DNA from: Rathayibacter caricis DSM 15933
Lineage (GTDB): Bacteria; Actinomycetota; Actinomycetes; Actinomycetales; Microbacteriaceae
Length of the DNA stretch: 64,000 nt
NCBI RefSeq assembly: GCF_003044275.1
Contig: NZ_PZPL01000001.1
Location: forward strand, 2,604,001 to 2,668,000
Direction of reading: 5' to 3'
In this document: piece by piece, positions 1 to 8,581 of the stretch
How positions within the stretch are numbered: the first letter of the stretch is position 1
Layout of the letters: every line of letters begins with the position of its first letter
Notes under the pieces: model-generated
Database searches by the model: none
What the model was told of the DNA's origin: nothing
The model's input: only the letters and a program-made list of their open reading frames with translations
Translations under genes and position numbers: made by a program

Positions 1-1
1 G

Positions 2-382
2 CCGGCGCAGGGGCTCGTCCGGCTGAGCTTCGCCACCGGGCACCACGCCATCGTCACCGGCACGGGTCTCGTCGGCCGGCAGCCGCTGCCGGATCCGGGT
101 GAGACCGTCCGTCACATCCTCGCGATCCCCGACGAGACGAGGTCGCTGTCGAAGACCCACCTCGAGTTCGGCTTCGACGAGGTCGGGCTCTGGGTGAGGG
201 ACCGCTGGTCGGCGAACGGCACGGTCCTCGTCGCTCCCGCCCAGGCACCGCTGCCGTTGGAGGCGGGGCGCCGCTACCGCGCCAAGATCGGCAGCCGACT
301 GCTGCTCTCCTCCGTCGAGATGGCGGTCGAGCGGGTGGACGGCTCCTCCACAGGCTCCGGGCGACCGCCGATCCTCCGCTGA
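2..382 (+). CDS. FHA-domain protein, C-terminal part (5' end outside window)
   Basis: The frame is open from the window edge to the TGA at 380-382, giving about 126 residues. The motifs GRQPLP, then SLSKTHLEF and RDRWSANGT, match the Gly-Arg, Ser-x-x-His and Asn-Gly core of forkhead-associated domains, which bind phosphothreonine. After the FHA fold comes a short Ser/Gly-rich tail. The gene lies 37 nt upstream of a FtsK/SpoIIIE-type ATPase on the same strand. FHA proteins beside such ATPases are common in actinobacterial type VII secretion-like loci, where they are thought to act as phosphorylation-dependent regulators; that role is inference here. The N-terminal half, and any other domain in it, cannot be seen. 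Confidence 0.8.
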   Translation, partial: PAQGLVRLSFATGHHAIVTGTGLVGRQPLPDPGETVRHILAIPDETRSLSKTHLEFGFDEVGLWVRDRWSANGTVLVAPAQAPLPLEAGRRYRAKIGSRLLLSSVEMAVERVDGSSTGSGRPPILR

Positions 383-419
383 CGCTCCACGGGCGGGCGT
401 CCTCCGTTCTGATGGGGGG

Positions 420-3128
420 ATGAACCACCTCCCCGAGCTCTCCGCGCCCCGACCGCCTGCTCCCGCGCCGCGTCCGCCGTTCCCGTGGATCGCTGCTCTC
501 GCCCCGGTCCTGTCGGCGGCGGTCCTGTTCGCGGTGACGCGGTCGCCGACGGTGCTGGCGTTCGCCGCGCTGGGGCCGGTCGTCGTCATCGCCTCCTCCC
601 TCGACGCGAAGCGCGTGCGACGCAGAACCGAGCGCGCCGAGGACGAGCGCTACGCGCGGGAGTCCGCCGCCTACAGGGAGGCGCTCGCGGAGCGGGAGAG
701 GAACCGGCTCGCCGAGCTGCGGGCGGAGGCGCCGGACGCGCGGGAGATCCTCCGAGGAGGGCTTCCCGCCGACACCAGGTGGCGGCGACGCGCGGAGGGA
801 TTCGCCGTGGTGCTGGGGAGGGGCGTGCTCTCGTCCGGGACCGGTGCGCCGATGGCGGAGGCGCCGCTGCGCACGCCGGCGACCGTGGGGATCGGAGTGG
901 CGGGTCCTCCGGTGCTGACCCGCGCCTTCGCCCGAGGGCTCCTGATCCAGGCACTGGAGCTCGTCCCGCCGGAGGAGCTCGCCGTCGTCCTCCCTCCGGG
1001 TCCGGAGTGGGACTGCCTGCGCAGCGCACCCCACGCGCGCGGCGATGCTCCGGGTGCAGTCTGGCGCGTGGTCGAGGTGGACGACGGCGGCGTGGGAAGC
1101 GAGAGCGAGCGGCTCGTCGTCCTGGCGAGCCGTTCCTCGGACCTGCCGCCTGCGTGCCGGTGCGTCGTCGAGCTCGGCGGGCCGGGCGGTGATCGGGTGA
1201 TCGGAAGGGAGGCCGTCGGTCGGACGGAGGACCTGTCGGTCGGCTACGTCTCGACGCAGGAGGCGCGCCGCTACTCCGAGGCTCTCGCCGGCGCGAGCTC
1301 CCCCGTGAGCGCGCGCGCTGTTCCCGATGCCGTGAGCCTGGTCGAACTCGGGGCACTCCGCCGCGTCGGCGGCGGACCCGGTCTACCGGTCGTCCTCGGC
1401 ATCGGCGCGGACGGTCCGGTCGAGGTCGATCTCGTCGCCGACGGGCCCCACGCGATCGTCGGAGGGACGACCGGCAGCGGGAAGAGCGAGCTGCTCGTGG
1501 CCTGGGTGCTGGCGCTCGCCGCCCGGTACGACCCGGCGGCCGTGACGTTCCTGCTGGCCGACTTCAAGGGCGGCGCGGGATTCGCTCCGCTCGCGGGCGT
1601 GCCGCACGTCACCGGAGTCATCACCGACCTCGATCCGCACGGTGCCGACCGCGCCTTCGCGAGCGTCGCGGCGGAGCTGCGGAGGCGGGAGGTGGTCCTG
1701 GCCCGTCACGGTGTGCCGGACATCGCACGTCTGCCGCGGGGTGCGCTGGCCCGCCTGGTCGTGGTGGTCGACGAGTGCGCGGTCGTCCTCGAACGGTCAC
1801 CGGACCTGCACCGCGCCTTCGCCGACATCGCGGCGCGGGGCCGATCGCTCGGTGTCCACCTCGTGCTGTGCACGCAGCGTCCCATCGGGGTCGTGCGCGA
1901 CGCCGTGGCGGCGAACTGCGGGCTCCGGATCGCGCTGCGCGTGCACGACGCCGCCGACTCGCGGGCGCTGCTCGGCACGGATGCGGCCGCGAGGATCCCG
2001 CACGCCTCTCCGGGGCGCTGCGTCGTGTCCGCCGGTGGACGACGGACGCTCGTGCAGACCGCGCTCGCGGGGCCGGGAGACATCCCACTCGCTATCGCGG
2101 CCGGCGACGCCGACGTGCCGGTCCACCGGCCGTGGCTCGATCCTCTTCCCTCGCATCTCGGCGTCCCGCCCGACGACCGCGCCGGTCTGCTGCTGGGCGT
2201 CGTCGACCGGCCGACCGAGCAGACCCAGGAGGCGGTCGTCCTGACTCGCCCCTCCCTTCTCGTGCTCGGCGCGGCCGGAACGGGCCGCACGAGCACTCTG
2301 CGGATGCTCGCCGAGCAGCTCGGTGCTCCTCCGGTGCTCGGTGCCGAGGACGCCGAGGAGATCTGGGACGAGGTGGTGTCCGATCGAGGGGGAGAGACGC
2401 CTCTGCTGCTCGACGACCTGGACCTGCTGCTGCGTCGATGCTCGGACGAGGAGCGGCGCCGTCTGCTCGACTCGCTGCAGACCGCCGTGCGATCGGGGCG
2501 GCGGCGGATCGTCGTCTCCGCGAGACGGACCACCGACGGGATCGCCGCGCTCCGCGACGGAGTCGACGACGTGCTGCTGCTCAGGGCCGCGAGCAGACAG
2601 GACCATCAGCTGCTCGCCGTCGACGGCGAGCCTTTCCGCGCCGAGCTCCCTCCGGGCGGGGGATGGTGGCACGGCGACCGGCTGCAGGTCTTCGAGTGCA
2701 GCCGGCCGGCTCTCGCGCGTGAGCGGCGCCTCCCTCCTCCGCTACCGGTCGGTGCCGCCCGGGTGGCGATCCTCACGAACTCGTCGAGAGCGCTCCGCAC
2801 GATGCTGGACGGTACGGCTCCCGTGCTCTCCGTCGAGGAGGCGCTCGCCGCGGACGGCGGGGAGCGCTCCTCGGTCATCCTCGGGACGGTCGCCGAGTGG
2901 GCGACCGCCCGAGGACTGCTCGCCGGGATCCGCAGGGACGGGGCCGTCGTGCTGGACGTGCCGCCGCTCGAGGCGCGGACCGTCCTCGGCCCGCTGCCGG
3001 TCGCTCCGCTCTGCACGCCCGGCAGCCTCGTGCTCGAGGAGGGCGGACGGTTACGGCGGTCGCGGTGGCCCGACAGCTCGAGGAACGAGGCGGCGACTTC
3101 GGGAATCCGTGGTCTGAAGGGCGTATGA
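420..3128 (+). CDS. FtsK/SpoIIIE (EccC-like) membrane-anchored ATPase
   Basis: Product of 902 residues. A proline-rich N terminus is followed by two hydrophobic segments at about residues 22-60, then a basic stretch (KRVRRR) and a charged helical region, the usual EccC/FtsK anchor. The first ATPase module has Walker A GGTTGSGKSE near residue 347 and a Walker B-like VVVVDECAVV; the following LVLCTQRP is typical of FtsK/SpoIIIE. A second module begins near residue 617 with GAAGTGRTST, in which the Walker A lysine is replaced by Arg, and has LLLDDLDLLL further on, so it is probably a degenerate, non-hydrolysing module. EccC proteins drive export of WXG100 substrates; no WXG100 gene is visible, so the substrate is unknown. 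It follows an FHA gene on the same strand, probably as an operon. Confidence 0.85.
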   Translation: MNHLPELSAPRPPAPAPRPPFPWIAALAPVLSAAVLFAVTRSPTVLAFAALGPVVVIASSLDAKRVRRRTERAEDERYARESAAYREALAERERNRLAELRAEAPDAREILRGGLPADTRWRRRAEGFAVVLGRGVLSSGTGAPMAEAPLRTPATVGIGVAGPPVLTRAFARGLLIQALELVPPEELAVVLPPGPEWDCLRSAPHARGDAPGAVWRVVEVDDGGVGSESERLVVLASRSSDLPPACRCVVELGGPGGDRVIGREAVGRTEDLSVGYVSTQEARRYSEALAGASSPVSARAVPDAVSLVELGALRRVGGGPGLPVVLGIGADGPVEVDLVADGPHAIVGGTTGSGKSELLVAWVLALAARYDPAAVTFLLADFKGGAGFAPLAGVPHVTGVITDLDPHGADRAFASVAAELRRREVVLARHGVPDIARLPRGALARLVVVVDECAVVLERSPDLHRAFADIAARGRSLGVHLVLCTQRPIGVVRDAVAANCGLRIALRVHDAADSRALLGTDAAARIPHASPGRCVVSAGGRRTLVQTALAGPGDIPLAIAAGDADVPVHRPWLDPLPSHLGVPPDDRAGLLLGVVDRPTEQTQEAVVLTRPSLLVLGAAGTGRTSTLRMLAEQLGAPPVLGAEDAEEIWDEVVSDRGGETPLLLDDLDLLLRRCSDEERRRLLDSLQTAVRSGRRRIVVSARRTTDGIAALRDGVDDVLLLRAASRQDHQLLAVDGEPFRAELPPGGGWWHGDRLQVFECSRPALARERRLPPPLPVGAARVAILTNSSRALRTMLDGTAPVLSVEEALAADGGERSSVILGTVAEWATARGLLAGIRRDGAVVLDVPPLEARTVLGPLPVAPLCTPGSLVLEEGGRLRRSRWPDSSRNEAATSGIRGLKGV

Positions 3129-3182
3129 GCGCGGAATTCGTGACAATCATGTTTCCGAATGCCCGATTCCGTCCGTCGCGCG

Positions 3183-3212
3183 TCGACAGGCCGATCGGTG
3201 CTGTGCCAGTAT
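3183..3212 (+). promoter_or_regulatory. Candidate sigma-70-type promoter for the pot operon
   Basis: TCGACA at 3183-3188 and CAGTAT at 3207-3212 are separated by 18 nt and lie in the only sizeable spacer before potD. Each differs from the consensus hexamer at two positions or fewer at the most conserved bases. A ribosome binding site AGGAG at about 3253 precedes the potD ATG. Assignment is by pattern only. Confidence 0.4.
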
Positions 3213-3267
3213 TTCCCCACGTTCACGCCGGTGAGCACGCGCACCGACGAAGTCAGGAGCCGCAGCC

Positions 3268-4494
3268 ATGACCCGTCCCCTCCCGAGGGATCCCGTCCTC
3301 CGCGAGGCGATCGCCGTCGCCCGCTCCCGAGAGCGCGAGCGGCGCGCGATGCTGTCACGGCGTGCCGTCCTCGGCGGACTGGGGCTCGGAGCGGGTGCTC
3401 TCGCGCTCGCCGCCTGCGCGCCGGTCAGCCGCCCGGCTCCCACGGCGGCTGCCGACGGATCGGCCGCCGACCCGAGACTGGTCTGGGACAACTGGCCCGC
3501 CTACCTCGACGAGGACGACGACGGCGCCTACCCGACGCTGCTGGCCTTCGAGGAGCAGTCCGGGATCTCGGTCACCTACAACGTGGCGGTCGACGACAAC
3601 AACTCCTACTACGGCAAGGTCAAGGACCAGCTGGCCCTCGGCCAGTACATCGGCGCCGACACCGTGTGCCTGACCGAGTGGATGGTCTCGCGGCTCGTCC
3701 GGCGCGGCTTCGTCCAGGAGCTCGACCACGCCAACATCCCGAACATCGCCAATCTGAGCGCCTCGCTCGCCAACCCGGACTTCGATCCGGGCCGTCGGCT
3801 CTCGCTGCCGTGGCAGGCGGGGTTCGCGGGGATCTGCTGGAACAAGGAGAAGCTGCCGGACGGCCTGCGCAGCGTCGACGACCTGTGGGACCCGGAGCTG
3901 CGCGGACGCGTCGGCGTGCTGAGCGAGATGCGGGACACGATCGGACTCATCATGCAGGCCCAGGGCACGGACATCGCCGGAACTTGGGGCGACGACGAGT
4001 TCATGAACGCGATCGACGTCTTCCGCAAGCAGGTCGACGACGGCCAGATCCGCAACATCAAGGGCAACGCCTACCTCAACGACCTGCAGAACGAGGACAC
4101 CCTGGCGGCGATCTGCTGGTCGGGCGACATCACGCTCATCAACGCGGAGGCGGGCGACAAGTGGGAGTTCGCTCTCCCCGACTCCGGCGGCACGCTCTGG
4201 AACGACACGTTCGTCGTGCCGATGGGCTCGAAGCGGAAAGCCAACGCGGAAGCCCTCATGAACTACTACTACGAGCCGGAGGTCGCCGCCGAGGTGGCCG
4301 CCTGGGTCAACTACATCACCCCCGTCGACGGAGCGAAGGACGCCATGGAGAGCATCGACCCGGAGCTGGCCGAGAACCAGCTGATCTTCCCCGACGAGCA
4401 GACGCTGTCGCAGGCGCACGTGTTCCGGACGCTCACGGCGTCGGAGGAGAAGGACTACCAGGCGGAGTTCCAGAAAGTGCTGCTGGGCATCTGA
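3268..4494 (+). CDS. potD: Spermidine/putrescine ABC transporter substrate-binding lipoprotein
   Basis: Product of 408 residues. After a charged 28-residue lead comes a twin-arginine-like SRRAVLGG, a hydrophobic stretch and a lipobox ending LALAAC with Cys50, so this looks like a Tat-exported lipoprotein. The mature part begins LVWDNWPAYLDED and contains GADTVCLTEWMVSRLV and QNEDTLAAICWSGD, typical of PotD-type polyamine-binding proteins. An internal ATG at 3349 would give a shorter signal peptide; the upstream ATG is preferred because AGGAG precedes it at good spacing. It is the first gene of a four-gene transporter operon. Specificity for spermidine, putrescine or a related polyamine is inferred from family membership. 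Confidence 0.9.
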   Translation: MTRPLPRDPVLREAIAVARSRERERRAMLSRRAVLGGLGLGAGALALAACAPVSRPAPTAAADGSAADPRLVWDNWPAYLDEDDDGAYPTLLAFEEQSGISVTYNVAVDDNNSYYGKVKDQLALGQYIGADTVCLTEWMVSRLVRRGFVQELDHANIPNIANLSASLANPDFDPGRRLSLPWQAGFAGICWNKEKLPDGLRSVDDLWDPELRGRVGVLSEMRDTIGLIMQAQGTDIAGTWGDDEFMNAIDVFRKQVDDGQIRNIKGNAYLNDLQNEDTLAAICWSGDITLINAEAGDKWEFALPDSGGTLWNDTFVVPMGSKRKANAEALMNYYYEPEVAAEVAAWVNYITPVDGAKDAMESIDPELAENQLIFPDEQTLSQAHVFRTLTASEEKDYQAEFQKVLLGI

Positions 4495-5690
4495 TGGCGA
4501 CGGGAACCTTCGCCGAGAGCGGCGCCGACCTCCAGCTGGTCGGGATCAGCAAGCAGTACCCCGGATTCACCGCCATCGACTCGCTCGATCTCACCATCCC
4601 CGCCGGCTCGTTCTTCGCGCTGCTCGGCCCCTCGGGCTGCGGGAAGACCACGACGCTCCGACTCGTCGCAGGGCTCGAGGAGCCCTCCGCCGGCCGGATC
4701 CTCATCGGCGGGGAGGACGTCACGGCGACGAAGACCTACCAGCGCCCGGTCAACACCGTGTTCCAGTCGTACGCGCTGTTCCCGCACATGTCGATCCTCG
4801 AGAACGTCGCCTTCGGGCTCAAGCGCCGGAAGATCGACGACCCCGTCGGCAAGGCGCACGAGGCGCTGCGCCTGGTCGAGCTCGACCATCTCGCGCAGCG
4901 CCGCCCGGCCTCCCTCTCGGGCGGGCAGCAGCAACGGGTCGCCCTCGCCCGGGCCATCGTCAACCGTCCGGCACTCCTCCTGCTCGACGAACCGCTGGGA
5001 GCCCTCGACCTCAAGCTCCGCCGGCAGATGCAGCTCGAGCTCAAGTCGATCCAGGAGGAGGTCGGCCTGACCTTCCTCCACGTCACGCACGACCAGGAGG
5101 AGGCCATGACCATGGCCGACACCGTCGCGGTGATGAACAAGGGCCGCATCGAGCAGATGGGCGCTCCGGAGGAGCTCTACGAGCTGCCGCGCACGGCGTT
5201 CGTCGCGAACTTCCTCGGCCAGTCCAACCTGTTCACCGGCGAGGTCGTGGGCTCGACCGACCGCGCTCTCACGGTCGAGGCGGGCGGTCACCGCATCACC
5301 GTCCCGGCGGCCCGGTCCGCGCGCACGAGCGGCGAGATCACGATCGGCATCCGTCCCGAGAAGCTGCTGCTGCTCACCGAGGCGCCGGGGGACCTCCCCG
5401 ACCGGAACGTGCTCGGGCCCGGTGTCGTCGTCGACGTGTCCTTCAGCGGGGTCAGCACGCAGTACACCCTCCAGATCCCCGGCCTCGGTCCCGTCGTCGT
5501 GTTCGCGCAGAACATGGTGTTCGGCCCGGTCGTGGGGGAGGGAGCGCAGGTCTGGGTGAGCTGGAGCACCGAGCACGGCTTCGGCCTCGCCGACGAGCCC
5601 GGCTCCGTGCCGCGCTTCGACGCCGACGACTCGACCCGCGCGATCGCACTGCAGAAGCGCGGCCTGCTCGCCGGGCGAGCGGGAGCGTAG
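4494..5690 (+). CDS. potA: Polyamine ABC transporter ATP-binding protein
   Basis: Product of 398 residues; its ATG overlaps the potD stop (ATGA at 4492-4496 region), indicating translational coupling. Walker A LLGPSGCGKTTTL, Q-loop VFQSYALFPHM, signature SLSGGQQQRVALARAI, Walker B LLLLDEPLGALD and switch His in HVTHDQEEA are all intact. The C-terminal part, about residues 250-398, forms the TOBE-type regulatory domain, including GIRPEKLLL, as in PotA and other CUT-like ATPases. It powers import through the two permeases encoded immediately downstream. The same frame is open upstream through potD, but that stretch is a shadow of potD; the coupled ATG and the conserved family N terminus fix the start. 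Confidence 0.93.
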   Translation: MATGTFAESGADLQLVGISKQYPGFTAIDSLDLTIPAGSFFALLGPSGCGKTTTLRLVAGLEEPSAGRILIGGEDVTATKTYQRPVNTVFQSYALFPHMSILENVAFGLKRRKIDDPVGKAHEALRLVELDHLAQRRPASLSGGQQQRVALARAIVNRPALLLLDEPLGALDLKLRRQMQLELKSIQEEVGLTFLHVTHDQEEAMTMADTVAVMNKGRIEQMGAPEELYELPRTAFVANFLGQSNLFTGEVVGSTDRALTVEAGGHRITVPAARSARTSGEITIGIRPEKLLLLTEAPGDLPDRNVLGPGVVVDVSFSGVSTQYTLQIPGLGPVVVFAQNMVFGPVVGEGAQVWVSWSTEHGFGLADEPGSVPRFDADDSTRAIALQKRGLLAGRAGA

Positions 5691-5692
5691 GG

Positions 5693-6610
5693 ATGGCCTT
5701 CGCCGCGTTCGCGTCCGGACCCGCGAATCCGCTGGACGCGCCGGTCCGCAAGCGCTCGACCCTCGCGCTGGTCCTGCTGCTGCCGGGCATCGCGTACATG
5801 CTGCTGTTCTTCCTCGCGCCGCTGATCTCGCTGGTGCTCACGTCGTTCCAGGCCGAGATCCCGGACGGCGACATCGGCGAGTACGCCCCCGGGTTCGCGT
5901 GGCAGAACTACCTCGTGGTGATGGCCGACTACTGGCCCCACGCGCTGCGGTCCTTCGGGTACGCCCTGATCGCGACGGTCCTCGCCCTCGTCATCAGCTA
6001 CCCGCTCGCGTACTTCATCGGCGTCAAGGCGCGGCCGTGGCCGCTGCTGCAGAACCTGCTGCTGACCCTCGTCATCGCCCCGTTCTTCATCAGCTTCCTG
6101 CTGCGGACCCTTGCGTGGAAGCAGATCCTGGCGGACGAGAGCCCGCTCGTGCAGGGGCTCAAGGCCGTCGCGATCCTCCCGGCCGACGGCCACCTGACCG
6201 GGACGCCGATCGCGGTGATCTTCGGCATCACCTACAACTTCATCCCGTTCATGACGCTGCCGCTCTACACCTCGCTCGAGCGGCTCGACGTTCGGTTCCT
6301 CGAGGCGGGCTCCGACCTCTACGCCCATCCCGCATCCGTGTTCTGGAAGGTCACCGTGCCGCTCTCGATGCCGGGCATCGTCTCGGGCACCCTGCTGACC
6401 TTCATCCCGGCGGCCGGCGACTACATCAACGCCAGCCGCGACTTCCTCGGATCCTCGCAGACGTCCATGGTGGGCAACGCGATCGAGGCCAACTTCCTCA
6501 CGCTCGAGAACTACCCCGCTGCGGCGGCGCTCTCGATCGTGCTGATGGCCGTGATCCTCGTCATCGTCGGCTTCTACGTGAAGCGCAGTGGAACGGAGGA
6601 CCTGCTGTGA
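5693..6610 (+). CDS. potB: Polyamine ABC transporter permease (PotB type)
   Basis: Product of 305 residues with about six membrane-spanning segments, starting LALVLLLPGIAYMLLFFLAPL. The cytoplasmic EAA loop is visible as EAGSDLYAHPASVFWKVTVP, which docks on the PotA ATPase. Its ATG lies two bases after the potA stop. The C-terminal helices (LSIVLMAVILVIVGFYV) and the ITYNFIPFMTLPLYTSLE stretch are typical of PotB. It forms the membrane channel together with the next gene. No defects are seen. Confidence 0.92.
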   Translation: MAFAAFASGPANPLDAPVRKRSTLALVLLLPGIAYMLLFFLAPLISLVLTSFQAEIPDGDIGEYAPGFAWQNYLVVMADYWPHALRSFGYALIATVLALVISYPLAYFIGVKARPWPLLQNLLLTLVIAPFFISFLLRTLAWKQILADESPLVQGLKAVAILPADGHLTGTPIAVIFGITYNFIPFMTLPLYTSLERLDVRFLEAGSDLYAHPASVFWKVTVPLSMPGIVSGTLLTFIPAAGDYINASRDFLGSSQTSMVGNAIEANFLTLENYPAAAALSIVLMAVILVIVGFYVKRSGTEDLL

Positions 6611-7482
6611 CCGCTACCGCCGATCGGCCCGTCGCCAGCGCGCAGGAAGCCCTCGGGGCCCCGGCGCCGGCGCCCGTGCGCGGCCCGCGCCGATTCACGG
6701 GACTGGGTCTGGGCGTCTACACCGCCCTCGCGCTGATTTTCCTGCTCATCCCCATCGGCTACACCTTCGTGTTCTCGTTCAACGACTCCGTGAAGAGCAA
6801 CATCGCCTGGCGCGGGTTCACCTTCGACAAGTGGATCTCGGCGTGGACGAGCGAGGAGGTGATGACCGCCTTCGGCAACAGCCTGCTCGTGGGGGCGGTC
6901 GCGACCGTGCTCGCGACGGCGCTGGGCACGATGATCGCCATCGCGCTCGTGCGCTTCCGGTTCCGGTACCGGTCCGCGATCAGCCTGCTCCTGTTCCTGC
7001 CGATGGCGACCCCGGAGGTCGTCCTCGGTGCGGGACTCGCCGCCCAGTTCCTCACGGTGGGAGCGGAGAAGGGCCTCGTCACGATCATCCTGGCGCACAC
7101 GATGTTCTGCATCAGCTTCGTGGTGGTGACGGTGAAGGCCCGCGTCGCGAGCCTCGACCCCAAGCTCGAGGAGGCGGGCCGCGATCTCTACGCCTCGCCC
7201 GGGCAGGTGTTCTGGCGGATCACGTTCCCGCTGCTGCTCCCCGGGATCCTCGCCGCGGCGCTGCTGTCCTTCGCGCTCAGCTTCGACGACTTCATCATCA
7301 CGAACTTCAACTCCGGCTCGGTCACGACGTTCCCGAAGTACATCTACATCGCCGCGGCCCGCGGGATCCCGGCGGAGGCGAACGTCATCGCCTCGGCGGT
7401 GTTCCTGCTGGCCATCGTGATCGTCGTCGTCACCCAGGTGTCGTCGGCGGCGCGCGCCAAGCGGCTCGCGAAGGAGCAGTGA
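6607..7482 (+). CDS. potC: Polyamine ABC transporter permease (PotC type)
   Basis: GTG start at 6607 overlaps the potB TGA (GTGA), giving 291 residues. The first 35 residues are Ala/Pro-rich and cytoplasmic; six hydrophobic segments follow from LGVYTALALIFLLIPIGY. The EAA loop reads EEAGRDLYASPGQVFWRITF, and SFALSFDDFIITNFNSG is the conserved PotC region. It completes the potDABC set. The frame is open upstream inside potB, but the coupled GTG is the natural start. A nearby asparaginase and two aminotransferases on the other strand fit a polyamine/GABA nitrogen-salvage theme, although that link is inference. Confidence 0.92.
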   Translation: MTATADRPVASAQEALGAPAPAPVRGPRRFTGLGLGVYTALALIFLLIPIGYTFVFSFNDSVKSNIAWRGFTFDKWISAWTSEEVMTAFGNSLLVGAVATVLATALGTMIAIALVRFRFRYRSAISLLLFLPMATPEVVLGAGLAAQFLTVGAEKGLVTIILAHTMFCISFVVVTVKARVASLDPKLEEAGRDLYASPGQVFWRITFPLLLPGILAAALLSFALSFDDFIITNFNSGSVTTFPKYIYIAAARGIPAEANVIASAVFLLAIVIVVVTQVSSAARAKRLAKEQ

Positions 7483-7515
7483 GAAGCGGAGAGGACGATC
7501 GGTAGAGCGGGCGGC

Positions 7516-8511
7516 TCAGACGTAGGAGGCGCGGATCGCGCCGACCGGACGTCCGCCGCCCGTGACGACCGGGTTCAGGCGGACGAGCACCTCGTTCGCC
7601 GCGGCACGCTCGACCGTGCCCGCCTCGACGAGGAGCTTCAGCGCGACGACCGTCGCCGCGCGCAGGCTGCCGTCCAGGATCTTCAGCGCCACGGTCGTGC
7701 CGTCCGGCGAGGCCATGATCAGCACGCCCTCGGCGCCCAGCTTGGCGACGAGTCCGAGCCGCTCGATCACCACGGTATTGTCGCGCCCCGGTCCGTCGAG
7801 CGCCCAGGCGTTCTCGAGGATCGCGTTCGTCAGCACCCCCGCCTGCCGGTAGAGGCCGAACGGCGACGACGGAGAGGAGGAGACGATCCGCGAGATCCCC
7901 TTCGCGAGTGCGGTCAGCGGCAGCGCGTGCACGGGTGCGCCGCAGCCGTCGATCGCCGTCCCCGCGATCCGCTCGCCGGTCAGCCGCTCGATCGTGTCGA
8001 CGATGTGCTGCTGCAGCGGGTGGGTGCGCTCGAGGTAGTCGTCCGTGCTCCAGCCGTTCTGAACGCAGGCGAGCAGCATCGCCGCGTGCTTGCCCGAGCA
8101 GTTCATGTAGAGCGGGTCCTTCGCCGCACCGGCCCGGAGGAGCTGCGCCCGGCTCGCGGAGTCGCTCGGCCAGTCGGCGGGGCACTGCAGCGCCGTGTGG
8201 TCGAGCCCCGCGCGGAAGAGCAGGTTCTGCACCAGGGCGACGTGCTGCGACAGGCCGGCGTGACTCGCCGTCGCGATCACGGCCTCCGCGGCGTTCAGCT
8301 CGACCCCGGCAGTCATGACGGCGAGGGCCTGGAAGGGCTTGAGGCAGGAGCGGGGGAGGATCGGCGCCGCCGGGTTCCCGAGGGTCCGGGCGACCCGGCC
8401 GTCGCTGTCGAGGAGGACGGCCGAGCCCGCGTGGCGGGATTCGACGAATCCCGAGCGCTCGACGACGGCGAGCTCGACGGACTCCGCGACGGTGAAGGTT
8501 CCTGCAGACAT
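7516..8511 (-). CDS. Asparaginase (L-asparaginase II family)
   Basis: Product of 331 residues matching the Asparaginase_II family, which is unrelated to the type I/II amidohydrolases of enteric bacteria. Recognisable blocks are LELAVVERSGFVESRHAG-like near the N terminus, PRSCLKPFQALA, MNCSGKHAAMLLAC, TAIDGCGAPVHALPL and the C-terminal VTGGGRPVGAIRAS. It would hydrolyse asparagine to aspartate and ammonia in the cytoplasm; no signal peptide is seen. A CAAGAT box at 8518-8523 lies six bases upstream of the ATG, suggesting a leaderless transcript. It lies downstream of gabT on the same strand but is separated from it by a strong hairpin. Confidence 0.85.
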   Translation of the reverse strand: MSAGTFTVAESVELAVVERSGFVESRHAGSAVLLDSDGRVARTLGNPAAPILPRSCLKPFQALAVMTAGVELNAAEAVIATASHAGLSQHVALVQNLLFRAGLDHTALQCPADWPSDSASRAQLLRAGAAKDPLYMNCSGKHAAMLLACVQNGWSTDDYLERTHPLQQHIVDTIERLTGERIAGTAIDGCGAPVHALPLTALAKGISRIVSSSPSSPFGLYRQAGVLTNAILENAWALDGPGRDNTVVIERLGLVAKLGAEGVLIMASPDGTTVALKILDGSLRAATVVALKLLVEAGTVERAAANEVLVRLNPVVTGGGRPVGAIRASYV

Positions 8512-8526
8512 CCCCCCATCTTGCCC

Positions 8527-8563
8527 GACGGCCCGGCACCCCTCGTACGGGGTCCGGGCCGTC
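8527..8563 (-). terminator. Hairpin terminator downstream of gabT
   Basis: GACGGCCCGG pairs with CCGGGCCGTC (10 bp), enclosing a second stem ACCCC/GGGGT. It lies between the gabT stop at 8582 and the asparaginase start, where a terminator for gabT would be expected. It lacks a long T tract, as is common in high-G+C genomes. Confidence 0.6.
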
Positions 8564-8581
8564 GAGTGCGGAGGAATCCCG

